From: a virus | IMG/VR virus record: IMGVR_UViG_3300038416_000116 | Location: 1 to 54,333 of that record | Strand: one strand, 5' to 3' | Length of the DNA: 54,333 nt | Shown here: piece after piece, positions 25,541 to 32,629 of the stretch | Layout: every line of letters begins with the position of its first letter | Position numbering within the stretch: the stretch's first letter is position 1 | Made by a program: the position numbers and the translations under genes | Notes under the pieces: model-generated | What the model was told of the DNA's origin: nothing | Seen by the model: only the letters and a program-made list of their open reading frames with translations | Database searches by the model: none

Positions 25541-25721
25541 AGATTTACTTTCTGACGATCGCAAACTGTGTTGCATCTTGGAACCTTATGATCGATGTGA
25601 CAAGTGCAGTCAAGAATTTTGTGACTCTTGTTTAATATTTGACGGAGGTCATCAATATGACCATCCAATGTTATATTGTCGCAGATGTTTTAAAAAATCA
25701 TATGGAAAATATTTATCATAA
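25530..25721 (+). CDS. LCC-family protein
   Basis: 63 aa from the ATG overlapping the previous stop by 11 bp. RKLCCILEPYDRCDKCSQEFCDSC has ideal spacing, followed by GGHQYDH and a second pair CRRC. The longer open frame begins 15 codons earlier inside the neighbour. Confidence 0.8.
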   Translation: MDPKDLLSDDRKLCCILEPYDRCDKCSQEFCDSCLIFDGGHQYDHPMLYCRRCFKKSYGKYLS

Positions 25722-25899
25722 CAATTTGTGTTGTCTAATACAGCCTCAAATTATTTGTGAGGTATGTGATTTTAAAGTATGTCGGGAATGTGACATAGCT
25801 TTTGGATATTGGACAATGAAAACACATAATCCTGTTTGCACTGCAGAGTTCTCTAACTGGGAAGATTCTTCTATGACCATAAGGATGTATTATGAATAG
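25702..25899 (+). CDS. LCC-family protein
   Basis: 65 aa. Starts MENIYHNNLCCLIQP, overlapping its predecessor by 20 bp. Finger CEVCDFKVCREC, then KTHNPVC. The C-terminus is Trp/Met-rich without obvious domain. Confidence 0.78.
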   Translation: MENIYHNNLCCLIQPQIICEVCDFKVCRECDIAFGYWTMKTHNPVCTAEFSNWEDSSMTIRMYYE

Positions 25900-25919
25900 G
25901 GGCTTACGAAAACCGCGAT

Positions 25920-26168
25920 ATGAAACCTAAACTGTGCTGTCTTATATCGCCCGAATGGGTATGTGATACATGTAAATTCCAGACATGCAACGTATGCTGG
26001 TCGATCGACTATCCTGATAAGGCCGCAAACACCTATACAACTTATCCAGGTAAAACTTTTTGTAATGAGTGTTATCCTAAAAATATGGTTTTTAAGACCT
26101 CTACATATATAATCGGATCGATGCAAGAGATATATCTTCGCAGCGTACAAGCAACAGCCACAGAATAA
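25920..26168 (+). CDS. LCC-family protein, last of the first array
   Basis: 82 aa. MKPKLCCLISPEWVCDTCKFQTCNVCW, then TTYPGKTFCNECYPKN, a second pair also found in the member at 25129. It ends the first cluster; beyond it lie 420 bp of non-coding sequence and a module with a different gene style. Confidence 0.82.
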   Translation: MKPKLCCLISPEWVCDTCKFQTCNVCWSIDYPDKAANTYTTYPGKTFCNECYPKNMVFKTSTYIIGSMQEIYLRSVQATATE

Positions 26169-26221
26169 TAGGGTAAAACAGCAGCAACAGCGCCGACATT
26201 CGGCCTTCCTTCCTGAAGTAT

Positions 26222-26248
26222 CCTAAGACTCAGTCTACCTATCTTAGG
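26222..26248. other. Hairpin after the first LCC array
   Basis: CCTAAGA (26222-26228) pairs perfectly with TCTTAGG (26242-26248) across a 13-nt loop. No U-tract follows, so it would be a weak terminator or an mRNA end-protecting hairpin. The rest of 26169-26587 contains no gene-like frame; it holds a promoter candidate and a G-rich element listed separately. Confidence 0.4.
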
Positions 26249-26344
26249 GAATGTACGATCAATTATAGCTCTATTTGAGCCCATCTATAGGAGTAGTATG
26301 GCCTAATCAAGGGTCATCTTCTGCGTTATATTAGAGATAGATTA

Positions 26345-26359
26345 GATCTTATACTATAA
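26345..26359 (+). promoter_or_regulatory. Promoter candidate, GATCTTATACTATAA
   Basis: A 15-base sequence containing a TATACT -10-like box, repeated exactly at 41526-41540 and partly at 18754. Both full copies lie upstream of a gene group that starts after a non-coding stretch. CTTATA-C-TATAA is close to palindromic, so it could equally be an operator. Here it would drive the 26588-34663 module through a long leader. Confidence 0.45.
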
Positions 26360-26491
26360 ACTGATCTAGATATACCCCGACAAATTTTTTTAGAAATGAA
26401 TATATTCGTAAAAGTCGGGTACAGCAGTATTTTAAGGCACTTAGTATATTCACGGTACTAGGCCTAGGGGTATACCCCGTAGCCCCTGTCC

Positions 26492-26560
26492 CCCGGGAGG
26501 GGGGGAGGGGGGAGGGGGGAGGGGGAGGGGGAGGGCCGGTCGGGGATACTCCCTCCCGGG
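26492..26560 (+). repeat. G-quadruplex-prone tract inside an inverted repeat
   Basis: Seven G-tracts of 3-7 bases separated by single A residues (26495-26535). CCCGGGAGGG (26492-26501) is matched by its exact complement CCCTCCCGGG (26551-26560). The element lies in the leader between the promoter candidate at 26345 and the first gene at 26588. Both DNA and RNA forms could fold; possible roles are transcription pausing, replication control or a boundary. Confidence 0.6.
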
Positions 26561-26587
26561 TACGTACATAGACGACAAGGAGGTGTC

Positions 26588-26686
26588 ATGCATACATGTC
26601 CTATGGAGATCGTTGCACTCGTGGTAGCGTTGCCTGGAGTAGGAGCTATCGTGCACGTAGCCAAGATGTACTTAGGTAAGTCATAG
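26588..26686 (+). CDS. 32-aa single-pass membrane peptide
   Basis: ATG four bases after a perfect AAGGAGG. MHTCPMEIVALVVALPGVGA continues as one hydrophobic helix to about residue 25. First gene of the second module. The strong ribosome site supports it; function unknown. Confidence 0.55.
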   Translation: MHTCPMEIVALVVALPGVGAIVHVAKMYLGKS

Positions 26687-26697
26687 GAGGAGATAAC

Positions 26698-27030
26698 ATG
26701 TTATCACTTGGAGTTAAACTAACTAAGGATGGAGGACATATCAAGACCAATGGAGAGTTGCATCTTGAGATCATAGCAGGAGAGATCATGGAGTCAGGTA
26801 AGGCTATCACTCACTACCTGAGAGTAGGTAATATCCCTTACGACCATCTCAATAGGTTAAGAGGACATATCATATCAGTAGGGGCAATAAGGGAGTACAG
26901 ACATATGGAGAGCGTCAAGAGAATGAATGGCTCCGTCTATATGCAAGGCTGGAAGACATGGTACACTAGACTACTTAAGTTCCGAATGGATCCTAAGAAC
27001 GATGATAAGGACTTCACGGTACCTCGATGA
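26698..27030 (+). CDS. Unknown protein of the Shine-Dalgarno-rich module
   Basis: 110 aa behind AGGAGGAGATAAC. Mixed alpha/beta with repeated His and Arg (LRVGNIPYDHLNRLRGHIIS), two predicted strands at the N-terminus and a basic C-terminus. No motif recognised. Its stop overlaps the next small membrane gene (ATGA). Confidence 0.75.
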   Translation: MLSLGVKLTKDGGHIKTNGELHLEIIAGEIMESGKAITHYLRVGNIPYDHLNRLRGHIISVGAIREYRHMESVKRMNGSVYMQGWKTWYTRLLKFRMDPKNDDKDFTVPR

Positions 27031-27140
27031 AGAAAGGGTTAGCCTTTATATTAGGACTTGTGGTACTGATAGCTGCTGGATGGATCGTGATCTTATCCCA
27101 AGCGGATAAGTTTCTCGAAGCGTTCAACGTGACAAAGTAA
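27027..27140 (+). CDS. 37-aa membrane peptide
   Basis: MKKGLAFILGLVVLIAAGWI forms a signal-anchor-like helix, followed by a short soluble tail (LSQADKFLEAFNVTK). ATGA overlap with the gene upstream. Possibly a spanin, holin-accessory or inner-membrane modulator; unproven. Confidence 0.6.
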   Translation: MKKGLAFILGLVVLIAAGWIVILSQADKFLEAFNVTK

Positions 27141-27150
27141 AGGAGATCAT

Positions 27151-27330
27151 ATGACCATTGGACAACTGCTCGCTGGACAGAAGGGTCTACTGTATAAGGT
27201 TGCTTCAACGAACGAGAAGGCATTGAGAGAGGATAAGCGAATGAAGATAGAAGAGCTTAAGAAACAAAGACAGTTGAGAGAGTCTCAACGTCTTCCTAAG
27301 GCGTGGAGCTCGGACAAGGTGATCTCCTAA
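27151..27330 (+). CDS. Small basic protein, unknown
   Basis: 59 aa behind AAGGAGATCAT. Residues 20-50 form a highly charged helix (REDKRMKIEELKKQRQLRES). The stop shares a base with the next start (TAATG). No family recognised. Confidence 0.65.
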   Translation: MTIGQLLAGQKGLLYKVASTNEKALREDKRMKIEELKKQRQLRESQRLPKAWSSDKVIS

Positions 27331-27443
27331 TGCCTGCTATAGCGGCGGGAGTCATCTTCGTCCTGTGTTGGTTGTACGCTGCTACTAATCAGAACGTACA
27401 CACTCCAAAGGATAAGCCTGCAATTGTTAAGGAGGTCAAATGA
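27330..27443 (+). CDS. 37-aa membrane peptide
   Basis: MPAIAAGVIFVLCWLYAATN is a single transmembrane helix, with a Lys/Val-rich tail. Start overlaps the preceding stop by one base and its end overlaps the next ATG by four, so it sits in a tightly coupled string. Confidence 0.55.
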   Translation: MPAIAAGVIFVLCWLYAATNQNVHTPKDKPAIVKEVK

Positions 27444-27601
27444 ATACGGATACTAGCTTCATAGGAGTGTCTTTCGTTCGACTCGAGAGGCTGAAGCTGA
27501 TCGCGGACAAGAAGGATCGGATTGAAGACAGAGCTCGCAAGGTCTATATCTTCAAGCAGAAGGTTCTTAAGTCGTTGAGCGTTAGCTTCACATGGAGATA
27601 A
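27440..27601 (+). CDS. Small basic protein, unknown
   Basis: 53 aa, Lys/Arg-rich helix in the middle (LERLKLIADKKDRIEDRARK) and a hydrophobic C-terminus. GGAGGTCAA precedes its ATGA-overlapping start. Seven bases separate it from the 218-aa gene. Confidence 0.6.
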   Translation: MNTDTSFIGVSFVRLERLKLIADKKDRIEDRARKVYIFKQKVLKSLSVSFTWR

Positions 27602-27607
27602 AATAAT

Positions 27608-28264
27608 ATGAACAAAGAACTGATAGAGCATCTGTTGACGTTCGATGTGATCAAAGAGGCTGAGAAGATGACGATGCAGCCATACGGAAAGGATGACACG
27701 ACGCAGAGGCTGGCTGCTCTTAACTTCATTAAGAGAAGTCAGAAGCTAGCAAAAGAGTTGAAGCTTAGTTCAGATACACACAGAGGAATGTCGTATCTAG
27801 ACTTCATCAATGTAGTAGTGTCAGAAGGATTTGTTCCAGTTCTCAACGAATCCTTCCAAGGAAAAGGTTACGAGAGCAAGCCAGTCACGGAGGTGTACTT
27901 AGTCTTCTATCATCAGAGTAAAGGAATACTGTTGACAGCTGAATCGTTCGGAGGATCGATGGTCAATCGAGCCGTGATGTATTACAACTGGGTGCCTAAT
28001 CCTTTAGATAAAGAATGGCATCGAGCAACAGCATCAGGACGACTGCATGGACAAGTGTGGGCAGGATACCATGACGTCAACGAAGCGTTGAGATACAAGT
28101 TAGACTTGTTACAACACAAAGGTTACTTCTGCAAATGGATTCAACAACCGTCGGTGTATCTGTTGAACTATATGGAAGGAAGAACCTTGACTCAGGTAGA
28201 GAGCCTTAACAAAGCTAAGATGCAGAAGCTGCCAGAGCTCGTTCGCAATGCCATACTAGCGTAA
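27608..28264 (+). CDS. Unknown 218-aa protein
   Basis: N-terminal 60 residues helical; the central part (about 85-165) is beta-rich and aromatic: PVTEVYLVFYHQSKGILLTA, then NRAVMYYNWVPNPLDKEWHR and HGQVWAGYHDVNEALRYKLD. The strand-turn-strand pattern with conserved-looking W/Y and His residues suggests a small enzyme or binding domain. No specific family recognised. Start ATG is preceded by GGAGATAAAATA, overlapping the upstream stop. Confidence 0.75.
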   Translation: MNKELIEHLLTFDVIKEAEKMTMQPYGKDDTTQRLAALNFIKRSQKLAKELKLSSDTHRGMSYLDFINVVVSEGFVPVLNESFQGKGYESKPVTEVYLVFYHQSKGILLTAESFGGSMVNRAVMYYNWVPNPLDKEWHRATASGRLHGQVWAGYHDVNEALRYKLDLLQHKGYFCKWIQQPSVYLLNYMEGRTLTQVESLNKAKMQKLPELVRNAILA

Positions 28265-28273
28265 GGAGATCAA

Positions 28274-28678
28274 ATGAAGAAGATGATACTGGCTACATTG
28301 TTCATGACAGTAGCGAATACATTGGCTTCATCATTGATGTACAAGCACAAGAAGTTAATTCCGTTAGGAATGGTTCGCGTAACAAAGTATACACACAACG
28401 AAGGAGGTTGGTGGACTAGTAGTGGCTACCGTATGAAAGAGAAGGATGCTATGAGCGTGTGTGCCATCTCACGAGACTGGTGGAGGCGACGTGTCAAACC
28501 TGGTGATGCCATTCAAGTGGATGGAATCATTTGTCGAGCCCTTGATACGATGGCCCTGAAAAATAGAAAGGGGTTCAGACAACGTAAGTGGATAGATATC
28601 TTCAACGGGTCAAAGGTTGAAGAGAGTCTTGACTACGGAATACAAAAGCATCAGGCATACATCGTAAAAGAAATGTAG
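28274..28678 (+). CDS. Exported 3D-domain (double-psi barrel) protein
   Basis: 134 aa. A signal peptide (MKKMILATLFMTVANTLASS) is followed by VRVTKYTHNEGGWWTSSGYR, VKPGDAIQVDGIICRALDTM and RKWIDIFNG. This resembles the 3D domain, a double-psi beta-barrel in which spaced Asp residues form the active centre of peptidoglycan-lytic transglycosylases. A cell-wall role at entry or lysis is inferred. AAGGAGATCAA precedes the ATG. Confidence 0.65.
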   Translation: MKKMILATLFMTVANTLASSLMYKHKKLIPLGMVRVTKYTHNEGGWWTSSGYRMKEKDAMSVCAISRDWWRRRVKPGDAIQVDGIICRALDTMALKNRKGFRQRKWIDIFNGSKVEESLDYGIQKHQAYIVKEM

Positions 28679-28690
28679 CGTCGTGCTCTT

Positions 28691-28757
28691 CTATCCTTCA
28701 GCGATCGGTGGAGAGTCCGGCGTTGGAGGATAGGTAAAGCCTGATGATACAATCAGG
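28691..28757 (+). other. Two intergenic hairpins upstream of the winged-helix gene
   Basis: CTATCCT (28691-28697) pairs with AGGATAG (28727-28733). A second small hairpin, CCTGAT/ATCAGG (28740-28757, loop GATACA), follows. They occupy the 105-bp gap between the 3D-domain gene and the winged-helix gene and could act as terminator or mRNA processing signals. No U-tract follows. Confidence 0.4.
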
Positions 28758-28783
28758 TAGACGTTAAATAAAAGGAGAACAAA

Positions 28784-29083
28784 ATGAACACTGAGAAGAT
28801 CGAAGCGACTCCGTGCCGTATCGTGGTCCTCAACGTCCTTCGCAATGGACCTTCGACGTGGCGAGACATTCGGATCGCTTACTACGGACCAGTTCGTTCG
28901 CAGAGCAAGAGCAACACTTCGTTCCAGAATCAGTTGGGACGAATGATCGATAAGGGACTCATCAAGAAGGAAGATGGGCATTACGAGATCACTTCGCTCG
29001 GCCGAGAGATGATCGAGAGCTTGACTCCCGAAGCAATCGAAGGAGCGAAGAGCAAAGCGCACACGATGGCGGAGGTGAAATAG
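28784..29083 (+). CDS. Winged-helix DNA-binding protein
   Basis: 99 aa. Residues 10-80 show the winged helix-turn-helix layout: helix CRIVVLNVLRNGPSTWRDIR, recognition helix QNQLGRMIDKGLIKK, wing EDGHYEITSLGREMIES. A diverged paralogue is at 36716-37078 (same N-terminal P-x-R-x-V-[IV]-L-N-x-L-R-N-G pattern). Strong AAAAGGAGAAC site. Likely regulates phage transcription; target unknown. Confidence 0.75.
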   Translation: MNTEKIEATPCRIVVLNVLRNGPSTWRDIRIAYYGPVRSQSKSNTSFQNQLGRMIDKGLIKKEDGHYEITSLGREMIESLTPEAIEGAKSKAHTMAEVK

Positions 29084-29197
29084 ATGAAAATCAAAAACGT
29101 CAGCTGGGTGATCTTCATAACAGGATGCATGACTATCCTTGCGGTAGACATTGTGTCTTGGACGATCGTCGCTGATGAACTGGCTCGTTACTTCTAA
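29084..29197 (+). CDS. 37-aa membrane peptide
   Basis: MKIKNVSWVIFITGCMTILA begins a hydrophobic helix of about 22 residues followed by a short acidic end (VADELARYF). GGAGG lies within the previous gene's end. Too short for family recognition. Confidence 0.55.
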   Translation: MKIKNVSWVIFITGCMTILAVDIVSWTIVADELARYF

Positions 29198-29207
29198 AGG
29201 AGATAAC

Positions 29208-29402
29208 ATGAACGACCAACTGTACGCTGCGTACGTTAAGCAAGCTCGTCTGTGTCAGCGTCCGTTGTTGGATCAGGATCACTTCTTCAAAGCAGTGAAG
29301 ATGATCGCTGACATGTGCCAAGAAGATCCTATGAGCACAGGGATCTTAGAAGCGGATGCAATGGAAATGATAGTGATGTTGAATGCAAAGGAGGTAGCAT
29401 AA
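29208..29402 (+). CDS. Small helical protein, unknown
   Basis: 64 aa from an ATG behind AAAGGAGATAAC (the open frame extends upstream but without a ribosome site). Helical, moderately acidic, with CQRP and MCQED Cys residues that do not form a zinc pattern. Confidence 0.7.
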   Translation: MNDQLYAAYVKQARLCQRPLLDQDHFFKAVKMIADMCQEDPMSTGILEADAMEMIVMLNAKEVA

Positions 29403-29403
29403 C

Positions 29404-29691
29404 ATGTATCATGAGAGCGAGCAGGAGAAGAAAGTAGGTGAGAAGATGAAAAAGATAATGCATGTGCGAAGCTTGGTGAAGACGATGGTAGCTTCGTATC
29501 CGGATTATCAAATCAGAGCTTGGTGCAAAGCAAGTCAGCCTGAGCTGGCAGGTGACATCTCCATGGATTGGATAAAGCATAAGGAGACGTTAGCTTTGCC
29601 AGATCAAGAACTGGTACTCGAACTCTGGAAAGAGACACTCCAGATGGCTACCAATGAAGTCTCAGTACTCGTCAAGAACTACGGCAAGTAA
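29404..29691 (+). CDS. Small charged protein, unknown
   Basis: 95 aa, mostly helical (MYHESEQEKKVGEKMKKIMH; LALPDQELVLELWKETLQMA). An alternative ATG at residue 15 exists. GGAGG lies 8 bases before the first ATG. No motif recognised. Confidence 0.65.
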   Translation: MYHESEQEKKVGEKMKKIMHVRSLVKTMVASYPDYQIRAWCKASQPELAGDISMDWIKHKETLALPDQELVLELWKETLQMATNEVSVLVKNYGK

Positions 29692-29703
29692 AGGAGAAAT
29701 GAA

Positions 29704-29856
29704 ATGATCATCCGTCATTACGATGACGACATGACTGGCGATGACGTTGTGTTCGAAGAGAAGCGGAAGAAGATGAATCAGTTCAAAGAGAAGAGGCATA
29801 CGCAAGCTATCTCTTTGAACAAGCTGCCTATCCAAAATGATCAGGAGGCCAAATGA
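29704..29856 (+). CDS. 50-aa charged peptide
   Basis: MIIRHYDDDMTGDDVVFEEK followed by a Lys/Arg-rich helix. AAGGAGAAATGAA precedes the ATG and the stop overlaps the next start by four bases. Function unknown. Confidence 0.6.
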   Translation: MIIRHYDDDMTGDDVVFEEKRKKMNQFKEKRHTQAISLNKLPIQNDQEAK

Positions 29857-30080
29857 ACACAGCTACTAAAGAAGTGAAAGAGATCGTACAGACGTTGCAA
29901 AGGGTATACGAAGAAGATCCGTTCGCTGAAGCATTCGATACGGATCTGAAATCGTTTCGCATCGGTAAAGTGCCCTTCGAAGGAGTTCAGTTCGGACAGC
30001 TGCTGTGGGAAACGAACGGTAGATTAGAGTACTATCATGATAAAGAAGAGGGGGTGATATACTATCGCAAAGCTTCCTAA
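29853..30080 (+). CDS. Unknown 75-aa protein
   Basis: Starts with ATGA overlap and CAGGAGG upstream. The C-terminal part RLEYYHDKEEGVIYYRKAS resembles the C-terminus of the 101-aa protein at 33870-34175 (WDMYTHSEEGVIYAKEI), so the two may share a small domain. Confidence 0.65.
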   Translation: MNTATKEVKEIVQTLQRVYEEDPFAEAFDTDLKSFRIGKVPFEGVQFGQLLWETNGRLEYYHDKEEGVIYYRKAS

Positions 30081-30087
30081 GTCTAAG

Positions 30088-30240
30088 ATGTGTTGTATCC
30101 TAGATCCACATTGGGTATGGGAAGAAACAGGTGAAGGCCCTTTGTGCGAAGCTTGTTCGATAGTATATTGGAAGTCGGGAACTCATGGTGAATCCATGCT
30201 ACCTCGACCTCGCACTACGTCGTCAGAGAATAGGAGATAA
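30088..30240 (+). CDS. LCC-family protein isolated in the second module, 50 aa
   Basis: MCCILDPHWVWEETGEGPLC: the signature starts at residue 2 with Met in place of Leu, and only one later pair (CEAC) is present. TAAG stop-start neighbourhood, no ribosome site, in contrast to all its neighbours. It ends in AATAGGAGATAA, so its last codons supply the ribosome site for the ATPase gene that follows. Confidence 0.65.
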   Translation: MCCILDPHWVWEETGEGPLCEACSIVYWKSGTHGESMLPRPRTTSSENRR

Positions 30241-30246
30241 CCTCAT

Positions 30247-31359
30247 ATGGCCAAAGTACACGAAGCTAAGCTCCAGCTGTTCAAAATCATCAAGGCTGGG
30301 CTCACGGAAGCCGTACTAGGACTGGAAGGAGGCCCTGGAATCGGTAAGTCCGCGATCGTGAAAGCCGTTGCGAAAGAGATCGCAGCGGAGTCGGGAAGAC
30401 CGTTCGGATGCATCGACATTAGGTTGAGTCAGATGGCCGATGCATCGGACTTCGTTGGTATGCCTCGAACGGATACTGCATCAGGAACAACGGTGTTCTG
30501 TAAGCCGGATTGGTGGCCGGCAGAAGGAACGCAAGGCATTCTGTTCCTCGATGAGCCTAATCGTGGTGCGCCAGACGTCATGCAGGGAGTGTTTCAGTTA
30601 CTTACGGATCGGAGGATCCACACTCACAAGCTGCCTGATGGTTGGTTCATCGTCATGGCATTCAATCCGGGAGATGATACAGCACTGTCGATGAACGTGA
30701 GTACGACGGATGCGGCTTGGAACAGTCGCTTCATTCGTCTTCACGTGACTCATGATGTCGAAGCGTGGATGGATTGGGGGAAGAAGAACAACATCCATCC
30801 GACGGTGCTTCGCTTCATCGCAGTGCATCCGGAACTGTTGTATGCTCCAAAGGAATCGGGAAGCTTTCCTTGCCCGAGATCTTGGGAGTTCGTCTCCGCC
30901 TTCCTGGCTAAGGATGCATTCAGCCTGGAGATCCAAGGAGACATGATCAGAGGAATGGTGGGAATGGAAGCTGCTGCTACGTTCATCAGCTTCATGGATA
31001 AGGCAACCATCAAGCCTCTGGGAGCAAAGGAAGTCTTGGCCGGCTACGCCAACGGCGAAGTCGAACGAGATGGAAGGAAGATCAAGATGAGGGAGGTGTT
31101 GAAGGCTCAGCAGAATGATGCTACTGCTGCGACGTGCCGTGAGTTGGGAATGGAGTTGGGAGACGAGACAGGAACGACTGTCAGCAAGGAGGCAGAAGCT
31201 AACATGATCGCGTTCATGTTGGATCTGTCCGACGAGCAGAACATCGCCCTGTTGAAGAAGTTCAAGCGGCCTTGGCTTGCAGTGCTTGGACAAAGGTCTC
31301 CTGAGTTGATGAAGAGGATCACGACTCTTCTCAACAGCCTGAAGCCTAAGGCGAAGTAA
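30247..31359 (+). CDS. MoxR-type AAA+ ATPase
   Basis: 370 aa. Walker A GGPGIGKSA (about residues 28-36), Walker B GILFLDEPNRG (D102, E103), then VFQLLTDRRIHTHKLPDGWF and sensor-1-like FIVMAFNPGDD, and arginine finger region WNSRFIRLHV. MoxR ATPases remodel or activate VWA-domain partners. The partner is probably the gene at 32626. AGGAGATAACC precedes the ATG. Typical length for the family. Confidence 0.88.
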   Translation: MAKVHEAKLQLFKIIKAGLTEAVLGLEGGPGIGKSAIVKAVAKEIAAESGRPFGCIDIRLSQMADASDFVGMPRTDTASGTTVFCKPDWWPAEGTQGILFLDEPNRGAPDVMQGVFQLLTDRRIHTHKLPDGWFIVMAFNPGDDTALSMNVSTTDAAWNSRFIRLHVTHDVEAWMDWGKKNNIHPTVLRFIAVHPELLYAPKESGSFPCPRSWEFVSAFLAKDAFSLEIQGDMIRGMVGMEAAATFISFMDKATIKPLGAKEVLAGYANGEVERDGRKIKMREVLKAQQNDATAATCRELGMELGDETGTTVSKEAEANMIAFMLDLSDEQNIALLKKFKRPWLAVLGQRSPELMKRITTLLNSLKPKAK

Positions 31360-31367
31360 TGATAGTG

Positions 31368-31397
31368 CCTACTAAAGGTCCAATCCCTTTAGATAGG
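31368..31397 (+). ncRNA. Intergenic RNA hairpin motif, copy 1
   Basis: CCTA-CT-AAAGG-TCCAATC-CCTTT-AGA-TAGG: a 5-bp upper stem closes the 7-nt loop TCCAATC, an asymmetric internal loop follows, then a 4-bp lower stem. It sits between the MoxR gene stop and the next ribosome site. See copies at 31701 and 33816. Confidence 0.6.
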
Positions 31398-31422
31398 TCG
31401 TACAAAATAGAACGGAGGTAAT

Positions 31423-31680
31423 GTGAAACAGAAAAGGCATCAAATAGGAAGAAAGTGCAAGCCGCTGTGCGATCTATGTGGTTATGAAGAGATGGGAGCA
31501 CGCATTGCCAAAGAGCCTATCATCATCAAAGAAGTTAAAAGATTATCATCTCTACCAGCCAAGAAGTTATGGGTAGAGTTAAAGAAGAAAGATAGCCTTT
31601 GGTTGATGACGTTAGGCATGTCGCGGGGAGGATTGGAACTTCGTAACAAGATACTAAAGTACAAACAGGAGGTGCTATGA
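31423..31680 (+). CDS. Small Cys-containing protein, unknown
   Basis: 85 aa from a GTG behind CGGAGGTAAT. CKPLCDLCGYEEMG (C-x3-C-x2-C, about residues 12-19) may bind metal. The rest is basic and helical. It is between the ATPase and the VWA partner, so may belong to that complex. Just downstream, ATG at 31677 opens a seven-codon frame (MIEGEVK) that echoes the start of the VWA gene (MIEGEDK). Confidence 0.65.
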   Translation: MKQKRHQIGRKCKPLCDLCGYEEMGARIAKEPIIIKEVKRLSSLPAKKLWVELKKKDSLWLMTLGMSRGGLELRNKILKYKQEVL

Positions 31681-31700
31681 TCGAAGGCGAAGTAAAATAA

Positions 31701-31739
31701 GTAACAACAAAGAAGGTCCGATCCCTTCCGAGTTGTTAC
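31701..31739 (+). ncRNA. Intergenic RNA hairpin motif, copy 2
   Basis: GTAACAAC-AAA-GAAGG-TCCGATC-CCTTC-CGA-GTTGTTAC. Same architecture as copy 1 with compensating changes in both stems and one loop change (A to G). The lower stem is 8 bp. It lies 16 bp before the ATG at 31756. Confidence 0.6.
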
Positions 31740-31755
31740 ATCTAAGGAGGATACA

Positions 31756-31920
31756 ATGAGAAAACCTGAGGAGTGGGAATGTGGTGCGATTAAACGAATA
31801 GGAATGTCTGAAGAGTTCTACGTATGCTCTAGACCTTCTGATCATCTTGGCCTATGTCAAGACAACATGGGCTCATGGAAGAAAGAAGAACTTATTCCAA
31901 TTAGCAAGGAGATCAAATGA
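31756..31920 (+). CDS. 54-aa Cys-containing protein
   Basis: MRKPEEWECGAIKRIGMSEE, then VCSRPSDHLGLCQDN. Three spaced Cys and one His could form one metal site. TAAGGAGGATACA precedes the ATG; the stop overlaps the next start. Function unknown. Confidence 0.65.
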   Translation: MRKPEEWECGAIKRIGMSEEFYVCSRPSDHLGLCQDNMGSWKKEELIPISKEIK

Positions 31921-32174
31921 CTAACACTGAAAAGATGTTAAATCAGATTGATGACTTAGTTATCAATGAAGCTGACCAGGATGTCGTTGATCCACGGAGA
32001 CTTGTAACGTCTGAGATCACGTTGTCTTATGCTAAAGAACTTCTTAAGAAGGAGGTAGCATTAAGACTTGCGTACACGACAATCAGAGGTCTTAACAACA
32101 AGTGGTACGCAAAGTATTCTAACGATACTGCGTACATCCAGACGTTAAAAGATCAGCTACGAGCCTGTCGATAA
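31917..32174 (+). CDS. Helical protein, unknown
   Basis: 85 aa, helical and charged (MLNQIDDLVINEADQDVVDP; YAKELLKKEVALRLAYTTIR), ending LKDQLRACR. CAAGGAGATCAA precedes the ATG. No motif recognised. A small CTAACT/AGTTAG hairpin (32175-32191) follows the gene. Confidence 0.7.
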   Translation: MTNTEKMLNQIDDLVINEADQDVVDPRRLVTSEITLSYAKELLKKEVALRLAYTTIRGLNNKWYAKYSNDTAYIQTLKDQLRACR

Positions 32175-32209
32175 CTAACTGTATTAGTTAGAAGAACGAA
32201 GGAGCTCAC

Positions 32210-32629
32210 ATGCCTTGGAATCAAAAGAAGAAAGAATACTCAGAACGGTATCGTAAAGAAGGTAGGCGTAAGAAGTACGACGAAAAGTATAACGCTGACT
32301 ACTTCCAGAAGCATAAGGAGAAGAGCGTTAAGAAGAGTACCAAGTATGCAGACGATAGACCTTTATATCGAACTTGGTATAGTATGAAGACGAGATGTCT
32401 TAACGAGAAACATGAAGCCTATCCTAACTATGGAGGAAGAGGTATCAAGGTGTGCGACCGTTGGATGAAGTTTGAAAACTTCGAGGAGGATATAAACAAA
32501 CTAATAGGACCTCGGCCAGAAGGAATGACTCTTGATAGAGTCAACAACGATGGTGACTACGCTCCTGGTAACGTTCGTTGGGCTACTAGGATCGAGCAGA
32601 GGGCTAATCGTCGTAAGGAGGTTATATGA
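32210..32629 (+). CDS. HNH-like homing endonuclease-type protein
   Basis: 139 aa. A basic N-terminus (about 1-48) is followed by the familiar phage sequence RTWYSMKTRCLNEKHEAYPN, YGGRGIKVCDRWMKFENF and RPEGMTLDRVNNDGDYAPGN then VRWATRIEQRANRR. This pattern is shared by HNH-type endonuclease-associated proteins of many phages. A classic H-N-H triad is not obvious, so catalytic status is open. It is inserted between helical gene and VWA gene. Confidence 0.75.
   Translation: MPWNQKKKEYSERYRKEGRRKKYDEKYNADYFQKHKEKSVKKSTKYADDRPLYRTWYSMKTRCLNEKHEAYPNYGGRGIKVCDRWMKFENFEEDINKLIGPRPEGMTLDRVNNDGDYAPGNVRWATRIEQRANRRKEVI

Noticed and set aside
26450-26664. Minus-strand Pro-rich frames over the G-rich tract
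   Set aside because: Poly-Pro/Ser translation is a by-product of the C-rich strand; no ribosome site and no conserved feature.
30440-31334. Antisense and alternative frames inside the MoxR gene
   Set aside because: Overlap a well-supported ATPase frame, with no start signals or domains.
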